From Tardiphaga sp. vice304 (GTDB lineage: Bacteria; Pseudomonadota; Alphaproteobacteria; Rhizobiales; Xanthobacteraceae): a DNA stretch of 64,000 bases. The notes under the pieces are model-generated. The model searched no databases and was not told the origin of the DNA. It was given only the letters and a program-made list of their open reading frames with translations. Each line of letters opens with the position of its first letter. Within the stretch, counting starts at the first letter, position 1. Below, piece by piece: positions 1 through 7,495 of this stretch. The stretch is taken from positions 124,001 through 188,000 of the forward strand of contig NZ_CP041402.1 of the NCBI RefSeq assembly GCF_007018905.1. Direction: 5' to 3'. Made by a program: the position numbers and the translations under genes.

Positions 1-684
1 CTTGGCGGGGCCCTGCAGCGTTTCGATGAAGCCGGACAGAGCGGCCAGCGGCGTGCGCAGCTCATGGCTGGCATTGGCGACGAAGTCGGCGCGCATTTCC
101 TCGACCCGGCGCAACGGCGTCTGGTCATGAAACGTCATCAGCATGCAGGTGTCGGTGCCGCCGAAATGCGTCGGCACCGGAACCGGGGTGATCAGCAGTT
201 CCATCCAGCGGTCCACCGGGACGTGGTCGAGATAGGTGGCGCGGCGCGGCTCGGTGGTGGCGATGGCTTCGCGCAAAGCGGTGACGATCTCGGGCGAGCG
301 CAGCGCGAATTGTGCGAGCTCATTGCGGCGCAGGGCCGGTGCCAATTGCCCGGCCGCGGAATTGAAATGCAACACGCGCCCGGCGCGATCGAGCAGCACG
401 GCCGGATCGGGCATGCCGGCGACGATGGCGCGCACCGCCGGCGCTTCCACCGGATTGACGCTCAGTACCTCTTCGCGCGAGGTGGTCTTGTCGTGCAGCC
501 GCCACGGCACCAGCGCCGCGCCGGTGATGCAGACGAAGGCAATCACCGCGCGCTGCGCCGACAATTCGCCGAACAGCACGAGAGCCACGAGCGCCAGCCC
601 GGCCACAAGCAGGATGATCGCGGCATGCCGCAACCGGTCTGGCCACGGCGAAAACACGCTCGGGGGCGAAGCTTCAACAACCAT
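1..684 (-). CDS. phoR: PhoR-like sensor histidine kinase (3' end cut by the window edge)
   Basis: This is the N-terminal 228 residues of a membrane-bound sensor kinase, read leftwards off the window. After a short N-terminus come two closely spaced hydrophobic stretches (about residues 17-50). A PAS-like region with GMPDPAVLLDRAG and HFNSAAG follows at about 85-120, then the dimerisation helix. His207 sits in NASHELRTPL, the autophosphorylation H-box. The continuation GFIETLQGPA is typical of PhoR kinases of the phosphate regulon in alphaproteobacteria. The catalytic ATPase domain lies outside the window. The start at 684 is the first ATG in frame after the upstream membrane-protein gene, which ends 33 bases earlier on the same strand, so the two may be cotranscribed. 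The family is confident. The phosphate role rests on the H-box context only, because the pst genes are not visible. Confidence 0.85.
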   Translation of the reverse strand, partial: MVVEASPPSVFSPWPDRLRHAAIILLVAGLALVALVLFGELSAQRAVIAFVCITGAALVPWRLHDKTTSREEVLSVNPVEAPAVRAIVAGMPDPAVLLDRAGRVLHFNSAAGQLAPALRRNELAQFALRSPEIVTALREAIATTEPRRATYLDHVPVDRWMELLITPVPVPTHFGGTDTCMLMTFHDQTPLRRVEEMRADFVANASHELRTPLAALSGFIETLQGPAK

Positions 685-717
685 CTGGCGGGTTCTTTTC
701 CTGCTCCGGATTGAAGT

Positions 718-1767
718 TCAGGCGCCGGAGCCGCCATGTTCCTTGAGCGGTCGTCCGACGGGGACCGCGGGCGCGTCTGTCTCAAGAGACAATAAACGCT
801 TCGAGCGCGCGCCCATGATAATTTCACGGCACGTCAGCAGGATGACAGAGATAAAAAACGGCGCCAGATAATACAGCACGCGAAACAGCAGCATGCCGGC
901 CAGCAGCTCTTCCTTGTCCATCTGCCACAGCCCGACCAGCATCGCGGCATCGAACACGCCCAGCCCGCCCGGCGAATGGCTGGCAAAACCAAGCAGGGTG
1001 GCGGAGACGAAAATCACCGCCACCACGACGAAGCCGAGGTTGGGCTCGTCCGGCACCAGCATGTACATCGCCAGCGCGCAGAAACCGAGATCGATGATCC
1101 CGATCGCGATCTGCAGCAGCGTCAGCGGTCCGCCCGGCAACTGTACCGACCAGGTGCCGTGGCCGACGCTGCGCGGCTTGACCCAGACCCACGCGACGTA
1201 CCCGGCAAGACCGCCGAGCAGTACGAAGGCCATCACGCGGTTGACCCAGGGCGGTAGCTGGTCGATCGCCGAGGCGGCCTCCGGATGATAGGCAATGCCC
1301 ATGCCGAGCACGGCGGCGTTGCCGAGCCAGAACGTAAGCCCGGCGAGAAAGCAGATCTTGGCGACGTCGACCGCGTTCAGCCCCCAGGCCGAATAGATGC
1401 GGTAGCGCACCGCTCCGCCCGTGAAGACGCTGGCGCCGACATTGTGACCGATCGCATAGCTGGAGAAGGCGGCAAGCGCGTTGATGCGGTACGGGATATG
1501 GCCGTGGCCGATCGCCCGCACGGCGAACCAGTCATAGAATGTCAGCGTGAAATAGCCGGCCGCCACCGACAGCGCGGCGAGGCCGATCAGCCGCGGTTCC
1601 GTGCCGATCATCGCCTCGTAGACGGCGGCCATATTGATGTTGCGCAGCTCGTGATAGAGCATGTAGCAGGCGAACACGATCACCGCGACGCTTAACAGGA
1701 CACCGAGCTTCTTCAGGATCTGCTTGTGGCGCAGAAACGAGATCGCCCTGCGTATTGCTTCCAGCAT
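718..1767 (-). CDS. LPG-synthase transmembrane-region family protein (UPF0104 type)
   Basis: A 349-residue polytopic inner-membrane protein with about eight hydrophobic segments spread from residue 20 to 325. The motifs SSYAIGHNVGASVFTGGAVRYR and ASHSPGGLGVFDAAML belong to the lysylphosphatidylglycerol synthase/flippase membrane domain (MprF N-terminal type). The cytoplasmic aminoacyl-transferase domain of full MprF is absent, so this is the stand-alone membrane form. In MprF that region moves a lipid across the membrane; the substrate here is unknown. It lies 33 bases upstream of the PhoR-like gene on the same strand. The ATG at 1767 is the first start and fits the usual N-terminus with a basic stretch before the first helix. 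Confidence 0.8.
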   Translation of the reverse strand: MLEAIRRAISFLRHKQILKKLGVLLSVAVIVFACYMLYHELRNINMAAVYEAMIGTEPRLIGLAALSVAAGYFTLTFYDWFAVRAIGHGHIPYRINALAAFSSYAIGHNVGASVFTGGAVRYRIYSAWGLNAVDVAKICFLAGLTFWLGNAAVLGMGIAYHPEAASAIDQLPPWVNRVMAFVLLGGLAGYVAWVWVKPRSVGHGTWSVQLPGGPLTLLQIAIGIIDLGFCALAMYMLVPDEPNLGFVVVAVIFVSATLLGFASHSPGGLGVFDAAMLVGLWQMDKEELLAGMLLFRVLYYLAPFFISVILLTCREIIMGARSKRLLSLETDAPAVPVGRPLKEHGGSGA

Positions 1768-2016
1768 CTCAACCTCGAATGCGATCCCGCGTCCGGGAAA
1801 TCAGGCAAACCTCGGCGTTGCCGCCGTCGCTGCCGGGACAACCTGTCCTAGCGTGTTTTGCGGCAAAGTGGAATTGAACAAAAAACCCGCTGCATCAATA
1901 TATTAGGTACGAATTACCAAACCCCAGACGGAATTTGCGCAAGTCGCTGCGGCATATTGACGACCGGCCGATCGCAGCACAACGACCACGCATGCGGCCG
2001 TGAAGCTTTCGTAGTT

Positions 2017-2532
2017 CTATCCCGCCGGTTTGTCGGCAAGACGCTGGTAAAACAACAGATCGAGTTCGGGGGCCGCCCCGATCAGCCCCGTCAGCACCGC
2101 GTGGGCCTGACCGCGATGGTGGGTCTGGTGGTTGAACCAGTGCGCCAGCGCGGGGGCGAGCGGCTGTTCGAACGTTTCAGGCGACGATACCCGCCGATAA
2201 CGGATGACGCCGGCCAGGCGATCCTCGTCGAGACCATCGACATAGCGGACGATGCGGGCGTCTTCGGCGCTCCGTGCCGCCCGCAGCTCGTCGAAACGCT
2301 CGAACAGGATGGCATCGAGCCGGTCCGGCGCGTCGCCTTCGCCGGTGAAGCGCTGCTGCCAGATCCGGTCGGTCACCAGCAGATGGTTGAGCGTTCCCTT
2401 GACCGATTTGAAGAAGGCGCCCCGGTCGGCGCTGAACTGTTCGGCACCGAGCAACGCCACGGCCTGATAGAGCCGGGCATTGGCCCAGGCGTTGTACCGC
2501 CCGAACATCCGGTAATGGGCAAGGAGGCTCAT
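2017..2532 (-). CDS. DinB family protein
   Basis: A 171-residue protein beginning MSLLAHYRMFGRYNAWANARLY, the standard first helix of the DinB/YfiT four-helix fold. The putative metal ligands of this fold are visible: a histidine in TLNHLLVTDRIW (about residue 48) and the HWFNHQTHHRGQAH motif near residue 130. The family includes thiol-dependent metal-binding enzymes and DNA-damage-inducible proteins, but the reaction of this member is unknown. The frame stays open upstream. The start at 2532 is preferred because it begins at the conserved helix and lies two bases after the stop of the small membrane protein gene (TAG-CG-ATG), which indicates translational coupling. Confidence 0.85.
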   Translation of the reverse strand: MSLLAHYRMFGRYNAWANARLYQAVALLGAEQFSADRGAFFKSVKGTLNHLLVTDRIWQQRFTGEGDAPDRLDAILFERFDELRAARSAEDARIVRYVDGLDEDRLAGVIRYRRVSSPETFEQPLAPALAHWFNHQTHHRGQAHAVLTGLIGAAPELDLLFYQRLADKPAG

Positions 2533-2534
2533 CG

Positions 2535-2837
2535 CTACGCCGAGGATGCCCGCATCTGCCGGGCCACGACGCCATCGCGCAGCCACGAACCGATCGCGCA
2601 GCCGACCAGATAGCAGGCGAACAGCGCCAGGCCTAGATCGAGCCAATAGCCGAACCGGCCCGGCAGCAGCCTGGCCAGCGCGATACCGACGATCACCACC
2701 GCGAGCACCGCCAGGCCCTGCACCCAGCGCCGCGGCACCGGCCGGGTGCGGGTGATGACGGCAATCCAGCCCATGCAGAAACCGAGCGCTGCGGCGCCGA
2801 GCAGCCAGCCCCACAGAAAATATGCCAGATCGATCAT
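2535..2837 (-). CDS. Small three-helix membrane protein of unknown function
   Basis: A 100-residue hydrophobic protein beginning MIDLAYFLWGWLLGAAALG, with about three membrane spans (residues 5-27, 38-58 and 66-88) and a basic loop (TRTRPVPRRW) between the first two. I recognise no family. The ATG at 2837 overlaps the TAA of the upstream OmpA-family gene by one base (TAATG), and the stop is two bases before the DinB ATG. All three genes are therefore probably translated from one message. The link to an envelope-anchoring OmpA-type protein suggests a role in the cell envelope, but this is only inferred from position. Confidence 0.75.
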   Translation of the reverse strand: MIDLAYFLWGWLLGAAALGFCMGWIAVITRTRPVPRRWVQGLAVLAVVIVGIALARLLPGRFGYWLDLGLALFACYLVGCAIGSWLRDGVVARQMRASSA

Positions 2838-4234
2838 TATTGTTTCACCATGAATTCGATACGGCGGTTCTGCGACTTGCCTTGCTCGGTATTGTTGACC
2901 GCGATCGGCTGGCTCGCGCCGTAGCCCTGGGTGGTGAAACGCTCCGCCGGCAGGCCGGCACGGACCAGATAGTCCCGCACCGCCGCGGCCCGCTTTTCGG
3001 ACAGGGTCTGGTTGAAGCCGGGGTCGCCGTCGCCATCGGTGTGGCCGATGATGTCGATATTGGCCGCCGGACAACGCATCGCGGTTTCAATCAGGCGGTC
3101 CAGCAGCCCCGCCGAATCGGCGTTGATGCTGGCGCTGGAGGCCTCGAACCGGATCCGGCCCTTGGTCAGGTTCTGGGTGAACAATTGCTGGCACACCGTC
3201 GAATCCACCGGCGACGCCGCCGGCTTGACCGAGACTTCCGGCTTGACCGTCCAGCCCTGCGGCAGTTCCTGCGCCAGCCCGGAGCGGATCTGGCTGGCCG
3301 CAATTTCGAACAGCGCGTCGCCGGACAGGCGGACCTCGCGGTCGGACACCACCAGCGTGCCGGTGGACAGCCGCGACAGCGCGGCCAGCGCCGAGGTGAC
3401 CGCGGCCGAAAAGCCGCTGGGCGCGCCGATGCTGGCCTTCAGATTGTCGATGATCTTCTCATTGGCGAATTTGCGGCCCGCGGTCGCGGCCAGCACGGCG
3501 TGCACATTGTTGTCCGGCACATAACCGCTCAACGTCAGCGTTACCGCGACCGGGTCCTTGTTAGCCTGGAAGATGTAAGGCGGAGCCTTGACGTCGTTGG
3601 TGGCGACCGAGAAGCCCTCCGGCAGGTTCTTCAGCGCCGCCGCGATCGCCTCGCGGCCGCCGAGATCGCGGGCCATGCCGGACAGGCTGACACTGTTGTC
3701 GGACACCACGATCTTGCCGTCCTTCAGCTTGGCGATCTGGTCGATCAGCAGCAACACCGCGGCATCGAAGCGCGAAGGCGCGCCGCGCGCCAACCCCATG
3801 CGATCGGACACTTCGGTGCCGGACAATGCGGCGCGGGCAGCCTCGGCGATGCGCGCCTTGCTGGCGGGCAGCGGGGCGGTCCCCCACAGCGTCACCCGGA
3901 CATTGTCGCGTTCGGCTACCCAGACGAAGGGCTTGGCCTGCTGGACCAGCCGGGTTCCGTCATTGACCAGCCTGACCATCGGTGCGGCCTCGACGGACGA
4001 CAGCGCGCTGCGGCGGCCATCTTCGGAAAACGCCTCGGCCGCCAGCGAAACGTCGCGGCCGGCCACCGCGATCCGGGTCTTGTCGAGGACGGTGTTTTTC
4101 AGCGCCACCGTGCTGCGCGCGGCGATGTCGGCTTCCAGCAGAACTGTGCTAACCCAGGCTGCCGCAACCCACAGAACGGCAAGCGGAACCAGGCCAGGCC
4201 ACCATTTGTTGCTCCACTTGAAAAGTCCGTGCAT
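2837..4234 (-). CDS. OmpA-family protein with tandem BON-like domains
   Basis: A 465-residue envelope protein. A single hydrophobic segment at about residues 14-34 acts as a membrane anchor or uncleaved signal. Two or three BON-type repeats follow (about 45-320), with recurring patterns such as GKIVVSDNSVSLSG and TGTLVVSDREVRLSG. The last roughly 115 residues are an OmpA peptidoglycan-binding domain, shown by IDIIGHTDGDGD, NQTLSEKRAAAVRDYL and SQNRRIEFMV. The Asp and Arg of NxxLSxxRAxxV, which bind diaminopimelate, are present. The arrangement TM-BON-OmpA resembles mycobacterial ArfA/OmpATb, and such proteins tether the inner membrane or periplasm to the cell wall. It is the first gene of a three-gene operon with the small membrane protein and DinB. 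Confidence 0.9.
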   Translation of the reverse strand: MHGLFKWSNKWWPGLVPLAVLWVAAAWVSTVLLEADIAARSTVALKNTVLDKTRIAVAGRDVSLAAEAFSEDGRRSALSSVEAAPMVRLVNDGTRLVQQAKPFVWVAERDNVRVTLWGTAPLPASKARIAEAARAALSGTEVSDRMGLARGAPSRFDAAVLLLIDQIAKLKDGKIVVSDNSVSLSGMARDLGGREAIAAALKNLPEGFSVATNDVKAPPYIFQANKDPVAVTLTLSGYVPDNNVHAVLAATAGRKFANEKIIDNLKASIGAPSGFSAAVTSALAALSRLSTGTLVVSDREVRLSGDALFEIAASQIRSGLAQELPQGWTVKPEVSVKPAASPVDSTVCQQLFTQNLTKGRIRFEASSASINADSAGLLDRLIETAMRCPAANIDIIGHTDGDGDPGFNQTLSEKRAAAVRDYLVRAGLPAERFTTQGYGASQPIAVNNTEQGKSQNRRIEFMVKQ

Positions 4235-4396
4235 TCGAAGTCCTGTGGGGGGTCTGGAAACAGAGTGAAAACAAACCCTTGCGCGACTGTCAAACTGTAT
4301 TCCCGCGCGGTCGAGGGTAGGATAAGGGGTACCGGGATAACGCTTTATTCAATTGTTTCTGTTTGTGTCACTGGATAGCATCAATTGCTCGGTCAT

Positions 4397-5455
4397 ATGA
4401 TGAAGCAGATCCGGAATACGATGATCCGCGCCGGTCTGGACGCGCTGTATTTCAGTGGCGCCCATCGGGTCCTGAAGCCGATCTTCGGCGGCGTCGGCAA
4501 CATTTTCATGCTGCATCATGTCCGCCCGGCGCATGCCGGCCTGTTCCAGCCGAACCGCCATCTCGAGATCACCCCCGACTTCCTGCGCGCGACGCTGGCT
4601 TATATCCGGGCTTCCGACATCGACATCGTCACGCCCGACGAATTGCAGCGACGGCTGGCGGAACAGGACTTTTCGCGTCGCTTCGCCTGCTTCACCTGCG
4701 ATGACGGCTACCGCGACAACCGCGATTTCGCGCTGCCGGCGATGCAGGATTTCGATGCCCCGCTTGCGGTCTACGTCACCAGCGACTTCGCGCAGGGCAC
4801 CGGCCGGCTGTGGTGGATCGCCCTGGAACGGGTGATCGCCGGGGCTTCCGCCATCGAGGCGCCGATCGATGGCGACATGGTCCGGCTCGACACCTCGACG
4901 CTGCCGGGCAAGGAAATGGCGTTCGACCGGCTGCATGGCTGGTTGCGCGGATTGAGCGATCCGGAGCTTCGCCGCCAGATGACGGCATTATGCGCCGCCC
5001 ATGGCGTCAATGAGGACGCCATCAGCGGCGAATTGTGCATGTCGTGGGACGAGTTGAAGCCGTTTGCCGCCGACCCCTTGGTGACGATCGGAGGCCACAG
5101 CGTCAGCCATGGCAACCTCGCCAAGCAGAGCCAGCCCGATGCGCTGCATGAGCTGATCGGCAGCCGCACCCGGATCGAGGCCGAGTTGCAGCGCCCCGCG
5201 GTTCATCTGGCCTATCCCTATGGCGATCGCTGCGCCGCGGGCCCGCGCGAATTCGCGCTGGCGCAGCAGGCTGGCTATGCCACGGCGGTGACGACGCGCC
5301 CCGGGGTGATCTTCGCCGACAACGCCGAACAGATCACCGCGCTGCCGCGGGTCTCGCTGAACGGCAATTACCAGGACACGCGCTATCTTCCGGTGCTGAC
5401 CTCAGGCGCCGCCACCGCGATGTATAACGGCTTTCGCCGAGGCCACGTAGCGTAG
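4397..5455 (+). CDS. Polysaccharide deacetylase (carbohydrate esterase 4, NodB-like)
   Basis: A 352-residue protein of the NodB-homology superfamily, which removes acetyl groups from N-acetylated sugars using a divalent metal. Motif 1 appears as FTCDDGYRDN (about residues 99-108), where the second Asp would be a metal ligand and the first the base. The metal-binding histidines are in GGHSVSH (about residue 235), and LAYPYG gives motif 3. No signal peptide is evident, so it may be cytoplasmic, as in polysaccharide biosynthesis enzymes. An in-frame TTG at 4385 could extend it by four residues. I prefer the ATG at 4397, or the adjacent ATG at 4400. It stands alone between the divergent OmpA operon and a convergent NTF2-like gene. 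Confidence 0.85.
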   Translation: MMKQIRNTMIRAGLDALYFSGAHRVLKPIFGGVGNIFMLHHVRPAHAGLFQPNRHLEITPDFLRATLAYIRASDIDIVTPDELQRRLAEQDFSRRFACFTCDDGYRDNRDFALPAMQDFDAPLAVYVTSDFAQGTGRLWWIALERVIAGASAIEAPIDGDMVRLDTSTLPGKEMAFDRLHGWLRGLSDPELRRQMTALCAAHGVNEDAISGELCMSWDELKPFAADPLVTIGGHSVSHGNLAKQSQPDALHELIGSRTRIEAELQRPAVHLAYPYGDRCAAGPREFALAQQAGYATAVTTRPGVIFADNAEQITALPRVSLNGNYQDTRYLPVLTSGAATAMYNGFRRGHVA

Positions 5456-5830
5456 CTATTCCCTCGTATCGCAACGATAGGCCTTGGAGACGATCTGCCA
5501 GCCGTCGCTGAGCTTCATCGCCACCAGATAATCGGTGAAATAGCGCGGCGGGAGCTGACAGCGCACCTTGACGAAGGCGGTGTTCTCGTCGGAGCGATCC
5601 ACCGTGACGATGAAATCCTCACGCGCTTTGCCTTCCGACTTGGCGGAGGCGCGCTGCTTCACCAGCGCCATCCAGTCCGGCACCGTCAGCACCTGCAACT
5701 GCCCCTTCGACACCCAGCGCAGATCCGCCGTGGGATGAAAGATCGCGGCGAGCTTGTCGGCGTCGCCTTCATAGAGGCCGTCGAAATAGTGCTGGATCAC
5801 CGTCTCGACGGTGGAACGGTCATAGGACAA
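5456..5830 (-). CDS. NTF2-like (lumazine-binding / SnoaL fold) protein, TTG start
   Basis: A 124-residue single-domain protein of the NTF2-like cone fold, with motifs VIQHYFDGLYEGDADKLAAIFHPTADL at the N-terminus and KLSDGWQIVSKAYRC at the C-terminus. Family members act as small enzymes or stress-related ligand binders, and no activity can be assigned here. An ATG at 5884 would add 18 unrelated residues. I prefer the TTG at 5830, because GGGAG lies seven bases upstream and the conserved helix begins directly after it. The stop is one base beyond the end of the convergent polysaccharide deacetylase gene. Confidence 0.75.
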   Translation of the reverse strand: MSYDRSTVETVIQHYFDGLYEGDADKLAAIFHPTADLRWVSKGQLQVLTVPDWMALVKQRASAKSEGKAREDFIVTVDRSDENTAFVKVRCQLPPRYFTDYLVAMKLSDGWQIVSKAYRCDTRE

Positions 5831-5908
5831 GGCAGATCTCCCGTGTGAGTCCGCCCTACTATGCCGACAAAATGCCCGAGGCACACCCGCGATGATGCAA
5901 AAGGCGCG

Positions 5909-6751
5909 TCAATGCGAGAACAGGATCGGCAGCGGCGGGCCTGCGAGCATGCTCAGGGTGGCGCCGCCGAGGATAAACTGGCGGAACCGCGAATGACCGT
6001 AGGCCCCCATCACCATCATGTCCGCCGAGCACGACTGCGCGTGCGCGGCGAGAACGTCGCCGATGGCCCGATCGGCCGCACTGACCTCGTCCAGCACCAC
6101 GTCGATGCCGTGGCGCGCCAGGTTTCTGGCCAGTTCGGATGCCGAGTGAGGGGTGTCGATCGGCTTCTCGTCACCGACGGTGACGATGCGGACCTGCTTG
6201 GCCTTTTCGAGGATCGGAAGCGCATCCGCAACGGCGCGCGCCGCAGCGCGGCTGAAATCCCACGCCACCAGGATGGTGTCCAGCGCGAGGGGTCGGGTCC
6301 GCGGTCGCTCCGGCAGCACCAAAGTCGGTCGGCCCGAGCCGAAGATGAGTGCTTCCGCATACCAGGGATCATCGCTGTCCGGCACGGACACGATGGTGAG
6401 GTCGCGCAGCCGCGCATGCTGCACCATGATTTCAGGCACCTCGGCGGCGATGCCACGCCCCAAGATGATCTCCACGGACGCGCCTTGTCGCCGGCCGGCA
6501 GCGGCCTCGCAGGCTGCCAGCAGATCCTCGGCGTTTTTCCGGCTCTTGCGCGCCTCGTCGGCGATCAGCCCGGGAATACTGATGAGCAACGTCGGCAACA
6601 TGCTGCCGGGGACATCGACGATCGTCTCGCAGGCGACGGCGGCCAGATGCGCGCCCAGCAAGCCGGCGATGGCGTCCGCATCCTCGACGACCTGCAGCGG
6701 CGTGGGCTCGGGATAGGTCCGCAATACCAGCAATACATCCGTGATCGCCAT
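5909..6751 (-). CDS. Tandem universal stress protein (two UspA domains)
   Basis: A 280-residue cytoplasmic protein made of two UspA folds, about residues 1-145 and 155-280. The second domain carries the ATP-binding signature GAYGHSRFRQFILGGAT near its end, while the first domain lacks a complete copy. Such paired-domain proteins are typically induced by oxygen limitation or stationary phase in rhizobia. The start ATG at 6751 has a good GGGAG-type ribosome site just upstream. A near-perfect FixK/FNR box (6812-6825) with a TAGGGT -10 element (6785-6790) lies upstream, which predicts about 26 bases of leader. Low-oxygen induction is therefore plausible but not shown. Confidence 0.9.
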   Translation of the reverse strand: MAITDVLLVLRTYPEPTPLQVVEDADAIAGLLGAHLAAVACETIVDVPGSMLPTLLISIPGLIADEARKSRKNAEDLLAACEAAAGRRQGASVEIILGRGIAAEVPEIMVQHARLRDLTIVSVPDSDDPWYAEALIFGSGRPTLVLPERPRTRPLALDTILVAWDFSRAAARAVADALPILEKAKQVRIVTVGDEKPIDTPHSASELARNLARHGIDVVLDEVSAADRAIGDVLAAHAQSCSADMMVMGAYGHSRFRQFILGGATLSMLAGPPLPILFSH

Positions 6752-6784
6752 TCCCTGATCTCCCGCTGTGGTTTTTCTGCCGCG

Positions 6785-6825
6785 ACCCTACAGAACTTCT
6801 GCGCCATGGAGTTGATTTAGCTCAG
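6785..6825 (-). promoter_or_regulatory. Putative FixK/FNR-type promoter of the tandem usp gene
   Basis: On the minus strand the bases from 6825 to 6812 read CTGAGCTAAATCAA, which matches TTGA-N6-TCAA at all but the first base. A TAGGGT hexamer (TAnnnT) at 6790-6785 is centred 31 bases downstream of the box centre. That is the spacing expected of an activator bound at about -41.5. The predicted transcript start is about 26 bases before the usp ATG. The match is by eye only. Confidence 0.45.
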
Positions 6826-6897
6826 AGTGCCCGCCGGACTGAAAACTGAATTTGCCGGGCCGGCGGGAACTTCGACTGGCCATGCCGGTTACCCGGC

Positions 6898-7395
6898 GTG
6901 ACATTTTCTGAAATCAATCCGACCAGCGACGAATCCAAGGCCGCGCTTGCGCGGGCTTTCGACAATGCCTGGCAGCCTTTCATCGCCGCGGAGGGCGAGG
7001 CCGCCGATACAATCGAGAACCGGCGCCGGCTGGCGTCGCGCATCGTGACCCTGGCGAAATCCGGCCAGACCGACGAGGACGCGCTCGGCGAGGCCGGGCT
7101 GATCTATCTCCGGGTACTCAGCGCCGCCGCCCGGCTGAGCCGGCAGCCCGGCAAGGAGCCAACTCCCGAGCTGGCGCAGCAACCCTGGCAGGATGAGGGC
7201 GGTCATGCCTTTACGCCGGAAACGGTGGCGGCGATGACGGCGGCGCTGGAGCGCTGCCTCGACGTGCTGCCGCTGCGCATTCCCTCCGACGCGCTGAAAT
7301 TGCTGTCCACCAGCATCCTCGACGCGGCGTCGCGCGGCGAACGCGATCCGGAAAAGCTGCATCTGCACGCGATGGAGGCGTTGAAAACACGCTGA
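6898..7395 (+). CDS. Conserved hypothetical protein, GTG start
   Basis: A 165-residue soluble, largely helical and acidic protein that I do not recognise. It has no signal peptide, membrane span or metal motif. The frame starts with a GTG at 6898, and the ribosome-binding site is weak. The reading frame follows alphaproteobacterial third-position GC bias and is free of stops. No long open frame on the opposite strand looks like a known protein, so I treat it as real. It ends three bases before a 97-bp palindromic repeat that separates it from the convergent FUSC gene. Confidence 0.6.
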   Translation: MTFSEINPTSDESKAALARAFDNAWQPFIAAEGEAADTIENRRRLASRIVTLAKSGQTDEDALGEAGLIYLRVLSAAARLSRQPGKEPTPELAQQPWQDEGGHAFTPETVAAMTAALERCLDVLPLRIPSDALKLLSTSILDAASRGERDPEKLHLHAMEALKTR

Positions 7396-7398
7396 CCC

Positions 7399-7495
7399 GT
7401 AGCCCGGATGAAGCCGGCGCTGGCGTAGCCAGCGGCGACGCAATCCGGGGGCAGCGATGGGGGATCGACCGGCCCCGGATTGGCATCCGGGCTAC
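7399..7495. repeat. 97-bp palindromic repeat, family A copy 1
   Basis: The element is bounded by perfect 12-bp inverted ends, GTAGCCCGGATG (7399-7410) and CATCCGGGCTAC (7484-7495). It also contains the internal arms GCAATCCGGGG and CCCCGGATT. The right end supplies the TAG stop (7492-7494, minus strand) of the FUSC-type gene. The left end starts three bases after the stop of the hypothetical gene. Copies with the same ends occur at 12488-12576 and 46186-46282. It looks like a REP/MITE-type non-coding element. Confidence 0.85.

Noticed and set aside
1768..2016. Possible gene or RNA in the gap between the LPG-synthase-type gene and dinB
   Set aside because: No frame with a ribosome site, no hairpin with a T-run and no recognised motif.
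2822..4378. Long open frame on the plus strand across the OmpA-family gene
   Set aside because: Antisense shadow of a gene with clear BON and OmpA motifs.
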